NCBI GenBank assembly: GCA_030651285.1
Contig: JAUSCN010000020.1
Coordinates: 54,106 to 118,105 of the forward strand
Length of the DNA: 64,000 nt
Direction of reading: 5' to 3'
Origin: a bacterium
GTDB lineage: Bacteria; Patescibacteriota; Minisyncoccia; Phycocordibacterales; Phycocordibacteraceae
Program-made: the position numbers and the translations under genes
The notes under the pieces: model-generated
What the model was told of the DNA's origin: nothing
Seen by the model: the letters and a program-made list of their open reading frames with translations, nothing else
The model's database searches: none
Shown: positions 27,904-37,176 of the stretch, in pieces
Layout of the letters: each line of letters opens with the position of its first letter
How positions within the stretch are numbered: position 1 is the first letter of the stretch

Positions 27904-28296
27904 CTAGTTAGATTTTTCTGTCTTTATAATACGCAATGTCTCGGTAAATACTTCCGAGGGAATCGCGGACGCCTTGATGATGTACCCATCTACACCGAGC
28001 TTCTTCGCTTTCTCAATGTCGGAATCCTGACCCTGATTTGAAAGGATGATTATCTTCGCGCCTTTCGCGAGGTTATCTTTCCGTATCATCTCAAGAGCAC
28101 CGAACCCACCGATACCCGGCATGATGACATCGAGCAGGATGGCGTCCGGCATGACTGCATCTTTCTTCCGGAGAGCCGCAACGAGATCCTCCCCACTACC
28201 GAACACACTCACCTCATGGTCGGCATTCTTAAACTTAACTGCGTAGAGGTCGAGAAGGAACTTGTCGTCGTCGACAATAAAAATACGGTATGCCAT
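27904..28296 (-). CDS. Single-domain response regulator
   Basis: IFIVDDDKFLLDLY, DAILLDVIMPGIGGF, IIILSNQGQ, DGYIIKASAIPSEV. Confidence 0.93.
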   Translation of the reverse strand: MAYRIFIVDDDKFLLDLYAVKFKNADHEVSVFGSGEDLVAALRKKDAVMPDAILLDVIMPGIGGFGALEMIRKDNLAKGAKIIILSNQGQDSDIEKAKKLGVDGYIIKASAIPSEVFTETLRIIKTEKSN

Positions 28297-28310
28297 TACC
28301 GATTAGTATA

Positions 28311-30116
28311 CTACGCATCCCCCACAGGGTCCGTATCCATCTCGGGGAAAAGATCGCCGCCAAGCGTATTGATTTCCTCAAAAGGAATGTCTTGCGAAAG
28401 AGCCTTCACAATCGCACTTTCGCGCATCGTGAGCATGCCGTTCATACGTGCCGCCGCGTAGATTTTTTCCTCAACCGGCTCCTTGAGCACGACCTGTTCA
28501 AGATCTTTGTTCATATGCAATATCTCGAACACTGCGGTACGACCGCGTGTACCATTCGCACACTCGGACGTCGGGGTCGCCGTATAAAATTCCTTGAATG
28601 GCGGGAGCTTGCTGCGGTATTGCTCCGGCAAATCTGAAAACTGCTGATCAAGAGACATCTTCACACTCTCAGTGATTGGCAACGCTTTACCTGCCCCTTT
28701 GCAAAGTTTTCGAACCAGGCGTTGTCCGATAACTCCAACCAATGTCGGCGCAATAAGAAACGGATCGACACCCATGTCGATGAGACGCGGGATAGCTCCT
28801 GAAGCGGTATTGGTGTGAATGGTTGAAAACACGAGGTGGCCCGTAAGCGCTGCCTGCACCGCAAGCGCAGCCGTCTCCTTGTCGCGAATCTCTCCGACCA
28901 TGATCACATCAGGGTCTTGGCGCAGAATGGAGCGCAGACCAGTCGCGAACGTGTACCCGATTTCGGGTCGCACCTGGCTTTGCGACACGTTCGGTATTTC
29001 GTATTCAACCGGATCCTCAAGCGTAACGACATTCGATGTCTCACGATCAAGCTCGGAGAGCATAGCGAAAAGCGTCGTCGACTTTCCCGACCCTGTCGGG
29101 CCAGCGATGAGAATGATGCCGTACGGAACTTTCATCATAGTGCGCACCTCTTCAAGATGTTCGCCGGAGAACCCTACCGACTCAAGCGTCGCACTCGCAT
29201 CTGACTGATCGAGAATACGCATCACCACCTTCTCGCCGTTTTCTGTTGGAAAGGTGGAGACACGGAAATCGATTCGACGACCTTCAACGGTGGCCGAGAA
29301 ACGACCATCTTGCGGCTTACGTTTCTCATCAAGACGCAGTTTCGCGAGAATCTTTATGCGCGCGACAACCGCCTCGTGCACTTTCACCGGCAACTCGATC
29401 GAAGTATGCAGATCGCCATCCATACGGAAGCGAACACGAGTCCTCGTATGCATAGGTTCGATATGAATATCAGACGAGTGACCTTCGATGGCATATCTCA
29501 GTATCGTCGATACTATTTTCGTCACTGGCGCATCTTCTTTAAGAGCCTCGTGCGGGCCCGAAAGATTAAGCTTTTCTTCGGTCAGCATCGGCGACTCGTC
29601 AGAAGAAGCTGCTACACCCGAAACAGCATTATTTACCACAGGAGCTTTTCCCTCCGTCTCAAACTCAGACAGTGCCTTACCAACCTCTCCAGAAATAGAA
29701 TGGTAGCTTTCGATCACGCGATCAAAATCTTCCTTGGTGATAAGAAAGATTTTGTATGGCATGCCTACCCGAGTCGAGATGAACTGCAGCGCATCAAACG
29801 CCTCGATATTGTCGGGATCGATAAGACCGACCTCGAGTGCACCTTCATTGACCGTAAGGGGGACGAATCCGTAGTGGCGAGCTGAATCGATTGGAATATA
29901 CTCCAACGCCTGCTCCGAAACGGGAGGATCACCGAGAACTCTCACGGGGAATCCGTACTCTTTCCCTGCCTCTCCCAATGCATCTTCAAGCTTGATTCCC
30001 TGTTCGGAAAGAGCGTCCGAGAGCGAACGCGTCTTCTTTGCAAGATCAGCCTCAACAGCCGCGCGCGCACTCGCAGTGAGAATTCCTTTGTCGACAAGAA
30101 ATCCGAGGAGATTCAT
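28311..30116 (-). CDS. pilB: Type IV pilus assembly/GspE ATPase
   Basis: DIHIEPMHTRTRVRFRMDGDL, IAGPTGSGKSTTLFAMLSEL, VTLEDPVEYEIPNVSQSQV, DPDVIMVGEIRDKETA. Confidence 0.95.
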   Translation of the reverse strand: MNLLGFLVDKGILTASARAAVEADLAKKTRSLSDALSEQGIKLEDALGEAGKEYGFPVRVLGDPPVSEQALEYIPIDSARHYGFVPLTVNEGALEVGLIDPDNIEAFDALQFISTRVGMPYKIFLITKEDFDRVIESYHSISGEVGKALSEFETEGKAPVVNNAVSGVAASSDESPMLTEEKLNLSGPHEALKEDAPVTKIVSTILRYAIEGHSSDIHIEPMHTRTRVRFRMDGDLHTSIELPVKVHEAVVARIKILAKLRLDEKRKPQDGRFSATVEGRRIDFRVSTFPTENGEKVVMRILDQSDASATLESVGFSGEHLEEVRTMMKVPYGIILIAGPTGSGKSTTLFAMLSELDRETSNVVTLEDPVEYEIPNVSQSQVRPEIGYTFATGLRSILRQDPDVIMVGEIRDKETAALAVQAALTGHLVFSTIHTNTASGAIPRLIDMGVDPFLIAPTLVGVIGQRLVRKLCKGAGKALPITESVKMSLDQQFSDLPEQYRSKLPPFKEFYTATPTSECANGTRGRTAVFEILHMNKDLEQVVLKEPVEEKIYAAARMNGMLTMRESAIVKALSQDIPFEEINTLGGDLFPEMDTDPVGDA

Positions 30117-30224
30117 CTTGTCAGAAGATGGTCGTAGCTACACGACCTAATTATGCGGCTAAATGATACGTGCATTTCCATACTTCTGTCATTCTACTAC
30201 ATCACGTACGGTCTTCAGCGAGAT

Positions 30225-30524
30225 TTACCTCCTGCCTGTGTTTGAAACTCCAGAAATAGTCGCAAACGGATCGATGCGTCCAGCAGTCTCTGGAGCAACC
30301 TGCGTCGTAAGATCTACGAGCACACTGAAGCGAGGGTCATCAAATATTTTCGTGTCGAACGAACCAGGAAGCTTGACGATAAGCTCTCGGAATTTCGTCT
30401 GATCGACGTTTTCTGTCACGCTTGTCGTAAGAGGCGCCTCGTTCCCTGTACCGGTAAAAAAGTACCAATACGCGCCGGCAGCGATCAGAAGCGTTGCGAT
30501 GATGAAAGTTGTGTTTGATTTCAT
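30225..30524 (-). CDS. Small membrane-anchored pilus-locus protein (possible PilP analogue)
   Basis: TM then short soluble region; sits between pilB and pilO-like. Confidence 0.55.
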   Translation of the reverse strand: MKSNTTFIIATLLIAAGAYWYFFTGTGNEAPLTTSVTENVDQTKFRELIVKLPGSFDTKIFDDPRFSVLVDLTTQVAPETAGRIDPFATISGVSNTGRR

Positions 30525-30548
30525 AATAAGAAAATATGGGGCTGGCAA

Positions 30549-31109
30549 TCAACGGAGCCAGAAGAGGCGGATCTTCATCCGATAACTATACACACCAGTA
30601 TCGGAACCAGTGACACCAAGATCTCGCACTTCGAGTATGCGAGCACTCTTCTCTACTCCCACCAGAAATGTTTGCAGGGAAGAATACGTACCCACCGCAG
30701 AAAGAGATAAGTCGACTGAACCGACTGGATCAACCTTGGCAGCCGGCGTCGCACTCCGTGCTGGAGCATTTGTTGAAGCCGTATCTGTCGTAACATCGAC
30801 ATTAGAGAGTACGATTCCTGAGCGCGCAGCGAGCGCGTTCAGATCGAGAATGAGCCCAACATTGTCGACCGAATCGGGAAGAAAGACGGACAGTCTTTCG
30901 AGGTTTGCCGGGTCGATCGCACTGCGCGCAGATGCAAGTTGATTTTGCTTCGCTGAGTATGCGCTGGACGCCTCAAGCGCCTGATTATCCGCTTCGATCG
31001 AGGCTTTCGTTTCAGCTATTACTCCCGTCCATGCCGGATGAACATACCCAAAGAAAATACCGGCTGCGGCTAGGAAGGCGAATAGAGGGATGATACGGTC
31101 TGCCATCAT
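30549..31109 (-). CDS. pilO: PilO-like protein
   Basis: Short N-terminal TM, coiled region, position after PilN-like. Confidence 0.65.
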   Translation of the reverse strand: MMADRIIPLFAFLAAAGIFFGYVHPAWTGVIAETKASIEADNQALEASSAYSAKQNQLASARSAIDPANLERLSVFLPDSVDNVGLILDLNALAARSGIVLSNVDVTTDTASTNAPARSATPAAKVDPVGSVDLSLSAVGTYSSLQTFLVGVEKSARILEVRDLGVTGSDTGVYSYRMKIRLFWLR

Positions 31110-31738
31110 AATGGTGTAGTGGTTGAGGTTTCTATAGAAGATGCGTCCTGTGCAGGCTCGCCCACGGTAAACTCGATAAGCTTCTGATCTAACGAGGCTG
31201 AGAGCGCGAAAGCAACAGAGCCATTGACCGGACTGACAACAAGGCTCGAGAAGATGGCGTCCCTGATGCGTCCATCAGCGGCAAAAGCCGACGACACTGC
31301 CGCCAGCGCATTGAAATTTCTTGCTACGCCAGCCCCGCTAAGTTTCGCCCCTCCTTTTTCGCCCAAGGTGATATTTAGTGATGAGAAGCGCACAGTGGAA
31401 GGAATAATCCTCTCAAGAAGAGAGAAGAAATTCGAGAACGCGATATGCTTTGAAAGAAGTTTTTGCCCTGAATCAAGACGATCATGCAGTCTGACGAAAT
31501 TTTCGATTGTTGCGGAGTCGATCCCGCCTTTAGCCTTAGCAAGCTCCGCATCCCTGCTCGCCTGCGTGCTTGCCAAAATACGCCCGTAAAAGAAAACTCC
31601 GGCTGCAAGCGCAATAACGATGCCGAGAATTATGTAGATGACCACACCGAACACTCCAGTCAGGTCCCTACTTGCGCGGCGTGGTGCGCCGCCTAGCGGA
31701 TGAGGAACGAAGGATGTTGGAATCGACGGAGGAAGCAT
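31106..31738 (-). CDS. pilN: PilN-like protein
   Basis: Single TM, ...VRLHDRLDSGQKLLSKHIAFSNFFSLLERIIPSTVRFSSLNITL. Confidence 0.65.
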   Translation of the reverse strand: MLPPSIPTSFVPHPLGGAPRRASRDLTGVFGVVIYIILGIVIALAAGVFFYGRILASTQASRDAELAKAKGGIDSATIENFVRLHDRLDSGQKLLSKHIAFSNFFSLLERIIPSTVRFSSLNITLGEKGGAKLSGAGVARNFNALAAVSSAFAADGRIRDAIFSSLVVSPVNGSVAFALSASLDQKLIEFTVGEPAQDASSIETSTTTPL

Positions 31739-31773
31739 TTACGTTCAGTATACGATACTCACGCAAGCTTCGT

Positions 31774-31806
31774 GCAACTCATCTGTGTAAAACACAGATG
31801 AGTTGC
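31774..31806. repeat. Perfect hairpin between pilM and pilN
   Basis: GCAACTCATCTGTGT AAA ACACAGATGAGTTGC. Confidence 0.7.
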
Positions 31807-31835
31807 GTTTTGCAATGTGGAAAAATTCTTATGTT

Positions 31836-32927
31836 CTAGACTTCCTCAAGCTTTCGCAATGCAATACCGACAGCGACTGCGAACTCCGGACCGATCTCCT
31901 GAAGGACCGACCGCATAAACGCCGGAGCCTCGGTTTTTTTAAATGGATCGGCGACCTGTACATCTATAGAGAAGACACGTTTCGCATACGCACCGAGCTC
32001 TTTAGTAACGCCGCCACCGCCCGTGAAGATAATCGAGGTAACTGACTTCTTATGTGCTGTTTCATACTGAATGAGCACGCGCCGTGCTTCAGAAAAGATA
32101 CGTGAGAAGACGAGTTCGGGAGAACTGTGCGTAGTCCCCTCCCCTAATCCTTCTTTCTTTTTCAGTGCCTCTGCTTGAGAGATGGACACGTTTCCGGAAA
32201 TCGATATCGCACGAGTAATGTCCTGACTTCCGGTACCGACAGCATGCGAAAGTGCCACGACCCCATGCTCGATGACATAGGTCTTTGTTGATGATGCGCC
32301 AACATCAATAACCATGACCGGCTTTACCGGTTCATCAACCGCAGCACGGATGGTGCTGAAAATCTCGAGTTCGTAGAAACTTGCCGAAAGCCCTGCGCCG
32401 GCGACAATATTCTGTAGCACAGCAAGCTCATCATTATGAACCGCCACAAGGAGTACTTCGACTTTGTCTTTTTTGGGCGCTTCTTTATTATCTTCGGAGA
32501 ACTGAGTTGCATCCGCCGAGGGCACAACAAACCACTCAAGCTGCACTTCACTCACCGGCACGGGAATATACTTACGAGCCTCGAGCTCGACGACGGTCTT
32601 TTGTTCCTGCGGATCCGCACGGTATGGGAGATCGACCAGAGTGAGAAGCGACCGTGCGAACGGTATGGAGACACCGCAGCTTTTTGTGGTTACTTTCGCC
32701 TCACGCAGCAGGTCTTTCAGAGACTCCGCAATCTGTTCCGGAGAAAGATTGGTCGCGAGCCCGACTTCTGAGCCGCCATAAGGGCCGAGCGCAAGTTCGC
32801 CATAGGTTTCGAGCACTGCCTGACCATGCTCCTTGCGCAACTGTACGACCTTCAGCGAGGACGACCCGATGTCCACGCCCAAGACGCTTTGCTCCTTTTT
32901 CGCAAAGAGACTATCGAGAAACGACAT
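31836..32927 (-). CDS. pilM: Type IV pilus assembly protein PilM
   Basis: SVLGVDIGSSSLKVVQLRKEHGQ...VVELEARKYIPVPVSEVQLEWFV...PVMVIDVGASSTKTYVIEHG. Confidence 0.92.
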   Translation of the reverse strand: MSFLDSLFAKKEQSVLGVDIGSSSLKVVQLRKEHGQAVLETYGELALGPYGGSEVGLATNLSPEQIAESLKDLLREAKVTTKSCGVSIPFARSLLTLVDLPYRADPQEQKTVVELEARKYIPVPVSEVQLEWFVVPSADATQFSEDNKEAPKKDKVEVLLVAVHNDELAVLQNIVAGAGLSASFYELEIFSTIRAAVDEPVKPVMVIDVGASSTKTYVIEHGVVALSHAVGTGSQDITRAISISGNVSISQAEALKKKEGLGEGTTHSSPELVFSRIFSEARRVLIQYETAHKKSVTSIIFTGGGGVTKELGAYAKRVFSIDVQVADPFKKTEAPAFMRSVLQEIGPEFAVAVGIALRKLEEV

Positions 32928-32941
32928 GAGAGAATAATACC

Positions 32942-33559
32942 ATGGTGTCTATACGTAACTGGCTGGACCTGCTTTTCCCGCCCCGCCCCGATGAACTTGT
33001 CGTACGGGAAATATCTACCGACACATTTATCGCCTCTCTTACCCCGAAACTTGCCACAGTCACGCGCCCAGAAACGGTCGTGCTTTTCTCCTTTTCTGAC
33101 CCTGCTGTACGCTCAACGATTCACGAAGCTAAATATCACGGTAGCGAACAGGCTTTTGAACTACTAGCAACGGCACTCGCTGAATATCTACAAGAAAGGA
33201 ACGGCAGTGGGGTGGAAACGATCATTGTGCCAGTACCACTTGGGGAAAAACGTTTCCGGGAACGTGGATTCAATCAGGTCGAAGAAGTGATCCGACGTGC
33301 CACCAGACGTACCGGACAAACAGTCGACGCTACGATCCTCCAGCGAATACGCGAGACCGAGTCCCAGATAGCGCTTCCGCGCCACGCCCGCGAAGAAAAC
33401 ATGCGCGGCGCCTTCAAGACCAGGCACTCAATAGACCCCACATACACTTATATGGTAATAGATGACGTTGTAACCACTGGCGCCACCCTCCAGGCCGCCA
33501 TTGACGCCCTTAAAGAAGCTGGCGCGAAACATATCATCCCTCTCGCCCTCGCACACTAA
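32942..33559 (+). CDS. comF: ComF family phosphoribosyltransferase
   Basis: IVPVPLGEKRFRERGFNQVEEV, TYMVIDDVVTTGATLQAAIDALKEAGA. Confidence 0.88.
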   Translation: MVSIRNWLDLLFPPRPDELVVREISTDTFIASLTPKLATVTRPETVVLFSFSDPAVRSTIHEAKYHGSEQAFELLATALAEYLQERNGSGVETIIVPVPLGEKRFRERGFNQVEEVIRRATRRTGQTVDATILQRIRETESQIALPRHAREENMRGAFKTRHSIDPTYTYMVIDDVVTTGATLQAAIDALKEAGAKHIIPLALAH

Positions 33560-33567
33560 AAACGACT

Positions 33568-33590
33568 GGCCGTCCAGATTCTGGACGGCC
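33568..33590. terminator. Terminator-like hairpin
   Basis: GGCCGTCCAGATTCTGGACGGCC. Confidence 0.65.
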
Positions 33591-33595
33591 GTGCA

Positions 33596-33982
33596 TTATC
33601 CCTCTAATGGGCGATTGTGGTCCATAAGCTCCTGAAGCGTGTACCAGCCTGCGAAACTTAAAAACATTTGGACCGCAGCAAGATGGCTGCCCATCTTTCG
33701 CTGTTTCCTCGGATTTCCTGCAAACTCTTTCACCCCATCACACAGATAGTGCGCATGAGCGAGTATTTCGAACATGTTAAGCGACTCACATGTTCGGCGT
33801 GGATCCATTTTGTTTTTTGGAATTCCAGCACCACGCAAGCGACACTCATATCCCTCGATAATGGCAACTACCGCCTCTTTTGGTGTTCCTTTCGTCGGTA
33901 CCATACCTCCCTCCTTTTTTTTATAAAAGACCCCTACTGCCAAGACCTTACCATACAAACAGACATGCTCGCCCTCGAGCAT
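33596..33982 (-). CDS. Hypothetical protein
   Basis: 128-aa ORF between comF and tRNA-Ser. Confidence 0.5.
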   Translation of the reverse strand: MLEGEHVCLYGKVLAVGVFYKKKEGGMVPTKGTPKEAVVAIIEGYECRLRGAGIPKNKMDPRRTCESLNMFEILAHAHYLCDGVKEFAGNPRKQRKMGSHLAAVQMFLSFAGWYTLQELMDHNRPLEG

Positions 33983-34007
33983 TAAATTTGATATTGTGGC
34001 GCAATAC

Positions 34008-34096
34008 GGAGGGGTCGCATAGAGGCCTAGTGCGGCGGGTTGCTAACTCGCTATACGGGTAAAACCGTATCGAGGGTTCGAATCCCTCCCCCTCCG
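34008..34096 (+). tRNA. tRNA-Ser(GCU)
   Basis: GGAGGGG acceptor, long variable arm, anticodon GCT in GGTTGCTAACTC, T-arm GAGGGTTCGAATCCCTC, 3' CCCCTCC-G. Confidence 0.93.
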
Positions 34097-34102
34097 CATC
34101 GC

Positions 34103-34131
34103 TTGACAATACATTATTAATATGCTATCAT
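34103..34131 (+). promoter_or_regulatory. sigma70-like promoter TTGACA-17-TATCAT
   Basis: Consensus -35 and near-consensus -10, 17-nt spacer. Confidence 0.7.
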
Positions 34132-34201
34132 AGCCTTAGTAACTACTTGAGCCATTCTGGCCCAAAAACAGCACATTTTCATCTCAACAAAGGAGAGTTG
34201 C

Positions 34202-34516
34202 ATGTATCACAACACTATTGCGCTACCTTCGAAAACAACATTGCTCGAACGTCTGTTGCAAGTGGACGAAGATGTTAACTTTCAAATGCTCCTCTACCCA
34301 AAGATTCTCGAATCCGCTGGGCAGCAAAAAACGGCGATGAAGGTGGTACTGCTGTTGCGAATCGCCATCAACGATTATGCCGGGGGAGCGCCTTTGATAG
34401 AAGCGTCCGTACTCGTTCGGATGCATGAATTCATTGACGCCCTCATTCTCGATAAAGGAGTCGCGGAAGAGGCGAAGATGTACTTCGAGAAAGAGATGGC
34501 TATGGCAAGTAGATAA
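34202..34516 (+). CDS. Orphan small protein
   Basis: 104 aa; SD AAGGAG; own promoter and terminator. Confidence 0.7.
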   Translation: MYHNTIALPSKTTLLERLLQVDEDVNFQMLLYPKILESAGQQKTAMKVVLLLRIAINDYAGGAPLIEASVLVRMHEFIDALILDKGVAEEAKMYFEKEMAMASR

Positions 34517-34522
34517 TCAGTT

Positions 34523-34559
34523 AAAGAGCGCACGACCCCATGGGTACGGCGCTCTTTTC
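34523..34559 (+). terminator. Rho-independent terminator
   Basis: AAAGAGCGC...GGCGCTCTTTTCT. Confidence 0.75.
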
Positions 34560-34577
34560 TTTTGTCGAAGGCCGTGA

Positions 34578-35216
34578 TTATGCGTTTACGTCTGATCTGA
34601 TTTCACGCACCTCTTTACTCGTTTTGTGACCTTCCTGGTCCACATCGTACACAACGATTGCACCGAAAAGCATCTCGACATTCTTCGCCTCTTCCGGTGG
34701 GATGGATTCGATATACATCATGAGCGCACGAAGCGAATTTCCATGAGCAACCACGAGGACATTCTTCCCTTCCAAAAGAAACGGAAGAATCTTTGTTTTA
34801 TAAAACGGCACGACACGCTCATATACCATCTTGAGCGTCTCTCCGTTTGGAATAGGGCAATCCCAATCGCGACGCATGCGATCGAATTCCGCTTCTCCGA
34901 CAAGTGACTTCATGTCCCACTTGTTCTTTCCCGTATAGTCACCATAGTCGCGCTCATTGAGCTCCTTTGCGTGCTCAGTCGGGACACAGTGCAAGTCGAG
35001 CGTCATGAGCATGCAGGCAAGCGTCTCGATAGTGCGCACTTGCATCGACGTGAACGCCTGGTCGATATGAATATCTTGGATCACACGACCCATGTCTTCC
35101 GCCTTCTCAAAACCGTACTCAGTCAGATGTACATCGCGCGTGCCGGTCCAGAGACCCTTCTTATTCCATACCGACTCATGGTGACGAGCGATGAGAAGCT
35201 TTCCAGTCGTGCTCAT
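34578..35216 (-). CDS. gpmA: 2,3-bisphosphoglycerate-dependent phosphoglycerate mutase
   Basis: LLIARHHESVWNKKGLWTGTRDVHLTEYG, LNERDYGDYTGKNK, VVAHGNSLRALMMYIE. Confidence 0.92.
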   Translation of the reverse strand: MSTTGKLLIARHHESVWNKKGLWTGTRDVHLTEYGFEKAEDMGRVIQDIHIDQAFTSMQVRTIETLACMLMTLDLHCVPTEHAKELNERDYGDYTGKNKWDMKSLVGEAEFDRMRRDWDCPIPNGETLKMVYERVVPFYKTKILPFLLEGKNVLVVAHGNSLRALMMYIESIPPEEAKNVEMLFGAIVVYDVDQEGHKTSKEVREIRSDVNA

Positions 35217-35230
35217 GTTTATTTTATATC

Positions 35231-36469
35231 TTACGCGGCTAGACGGTTCTCAATCTCTATCAAGCGATCGTATTTGGCCGTGCGCTCAGGCTTCGTCGGT
35301 GCTCCTGCTTTGATGTAATCGCATGAGAGTCCTGCAGCGAAATCGGAGATGAACGTATCCAGCGTCTCGCCTGAGCGATGCGATGCGAACGCCTTCCAAC
35401 CAGCCTTGCGAGCCGCGAGAACAGCATCGATACTCTCCGTCACCGACCCAATCTGGTTCGGCTTGATGATACAAGCATTCGCCGCATCCTTCTCTACTGC
35501 CATACTGATGCGCTCGATGTTTGTCACCGTGAGGTCGTCGCCGACAATACTGAGCGAGCCGAGCGTCTTCTTAAGCGCAACAAATCCTTCCCAGTCATCT
35601 TCGGAAAGACCGTCTTCGATCGAAATGATCGGATATTTCGCAGCCATCGCGGCATACCACTCGACAAGCTCCGAACTGGTCAGCGAGCGCTCGCCGCCTG
35701 ATCTGAGAACATATTTCCCCTCCTCGTAGAACGAGCTTGATGCGACATCGAGAGAGATCTTCACCTGCTCGGTCGTGTATCCGGCTTTTTCGATCGCAGT
35801 CACGAGCAAGCTGAGCGCTTCATCATTTGTCTCAAGAGCGGGGGCGAAACCTCCCTCATCTCCCATCTCCGTGCTGCAATTCTTCTGCTCGAGAAGAGTC
35901 TTGAGTTCGGCCATACACTTCTTCGCGACTTCTACCTGCTCTTTCATACTTGTGAAGCCGACAGGCGCAAGCATGCACTCCTGAATATCGATACCTGCTT
36001 TTGCATGCTTTCCACCATTCAACACATTGAAGAGCGGGACCGGAAGAGAAAAGGTGTTCTGGCCAGCGAGCGAGCCGAGATATTCGTACAACTCAACTCC
36101 GCGCTCCTGCGCCGACGCACGGGCGAAAGCAATCGAAATTCCGAGAATGGCATTTGCGCCGAGGCGACTCTTATTCTTCGTACCATCGAGTGCGCACAAA
36201 AAGGTGTCTAGGGATTTCTGGTCGAATTCCTTGCCGACAATCGCAGGAGCGATCTCGTCATGAATCTGTGCGATCGCTTTCGAGACGCTTTTAGGGTTCG
36301 CTGCACCTGCACCATCGCGCAACTCGACCGCTTCGTGCACCCCGACACTTGCGCCCGACGGGACCGATGCGACACCCATCCCGCCCGCGATTTCTACCGT
36401 CACCTCGATGGTTGGAGTACCGCGAGAATCCAAAACTTCCTTGCCTTTCACCGACTGTATTGTTGCCAT
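35231..36469 (-). CDS. eno: Enolase
   Basis: KEVLDSRGTPTIEVTV, GDEGGFAP, PIISIEDGLSEDDWEGF, SHRSGET. Confidence 0.97.
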   Translation of the reverse strand: MATIQSVKGKEVLDSRGTPTIEVTVEIAGGMGVASVPSGASVGVHEAVELRDGAGAANPKSVSKAIAQIHDEIAPAIVGKEFDQKSLDTFLCALDGTKNKSRLGANAILGISIAFARASAQERGVELYEYLGSLAGQNTFSLPVPLFNVLNGGKHAKAGIDIQECMLAPVGFTSMKEQVEVAKKCMAELKTLLEQKNCSTEMGDEGGFAPALETNDEALSLLVTAIEKAGYTTEQVKISLDVASSSFYEEGKYVLRSGGERSLTSSELVEWYAAMAAKYPIISIEDGLSEDDWEGFVALKKTLGSLSIVGDDLTVTNIERISMAVEKDAANACIIKPNQIGSVTESIDAVLAARKAGWKAFASHRSGETLDTFISDFAAGLSCDYIKAGAPTKPERTAKYDRLIEIENRLAA

Positions 36470-36572
36470 TTCAAATCAAAATATTCGTAACGTGTCCGCC
36501 AACTATATCACCTTGGTACAAACTGTGAGAACTACCCACTTCAAAATACTGTGTCTAAAAGAAGAGGTTTGC

Positions 36573-36618
36573 GCAGAAAAGAAAATCCGGCACCCAGGTG
36601 CCGGATTTTCTTTTCTGC
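36573..36618. terminator. Long perfect hairpin, bidirectional terminator-like
   Basis: GCAGAAAAGAAAATCCGGCAC CCAG GTGCCGGATTTTCTTTTCTGC, 21-bp stem. Confidence 0.8.
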
Positions 36619-36639
36619 ATGAATTTGAGTATGCCAAAT

Positions 36640-36876
36640 TCACATCCCCGAACCGGAAACATCGCACACGCGACAATCCTTCCTATGAGAGAACAGGACG
36701 ATGAGCGCCGAGAGCCCGACGAGCACGTACACGAGGTTTATCAGCGCTGGCCAAGCTCCAAAAAGAAACGACACGAGATTCCAATCGCTGCCCATATACA
36801 TCCCAAGCCCGATGAGACCCCAATTGATCCCGCCGATCGCAAGCAATGCGAACGCTACGATATGCAATGACTTCAT
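36640..36876 (-). CDS. DUF378-like small membrane protein
   Basis: ALLAIGGINWGLIGLGMYMGSDWNLVSFLFG...LINLVYVLVGLSAL. Confidence 0.8.
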   Translation of the reverse strand: MKSLHIVAFALLAIGGINWGLIGLGMYMGSDWNLVSFLFGAWPALINLVYVLVGLSALIVLFSHRKDCRVCDVSGSGM

Positions 36877-37002
36877 ACGAGTAAAAAGTTATTAATGCGG
36901 GGTGATGTATCCGCTGCCTACAGTATGGACCTTCTAAAGACGGTTGGGAGGCCACCTGTGCAAAACACCACCTTCGCACTTTTAACAAAAAATAAACCTA
37001 AC

Positions 37003-37176
37003 TCAGAGCGCGCCGGTCATTTTCGCCAGTTTGAAACCGACCCAGATACCCGCAAAGCCTCCGATGGCGCCCCAGATCGCATATTCGATCAAGTCTCCAC
37101 CCCAGAGATACGGAATGAACTGACCAATCGTCGAACCGACAAGCATTCCGCCCCAAATGACAGACTTGCCGCTCAT
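37003..37176 (-). CDS. 57-aa membrane protein
   Basis: MSGKSVIWGGMLVGSTIGQFIPYLWGGDLIEYAIWGAIGGFAGIWVGFKLAKMTGAL; start codon overlaps stop of upstream ABC ATPase (ATGA). Confidence 0.7.
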   Translation of the reverse strand: MSGKSVIWGGMLVGSTIGQFIPYLWGGDLIEYAIWGAIGGFAGIWVGFKLAKMTGAL

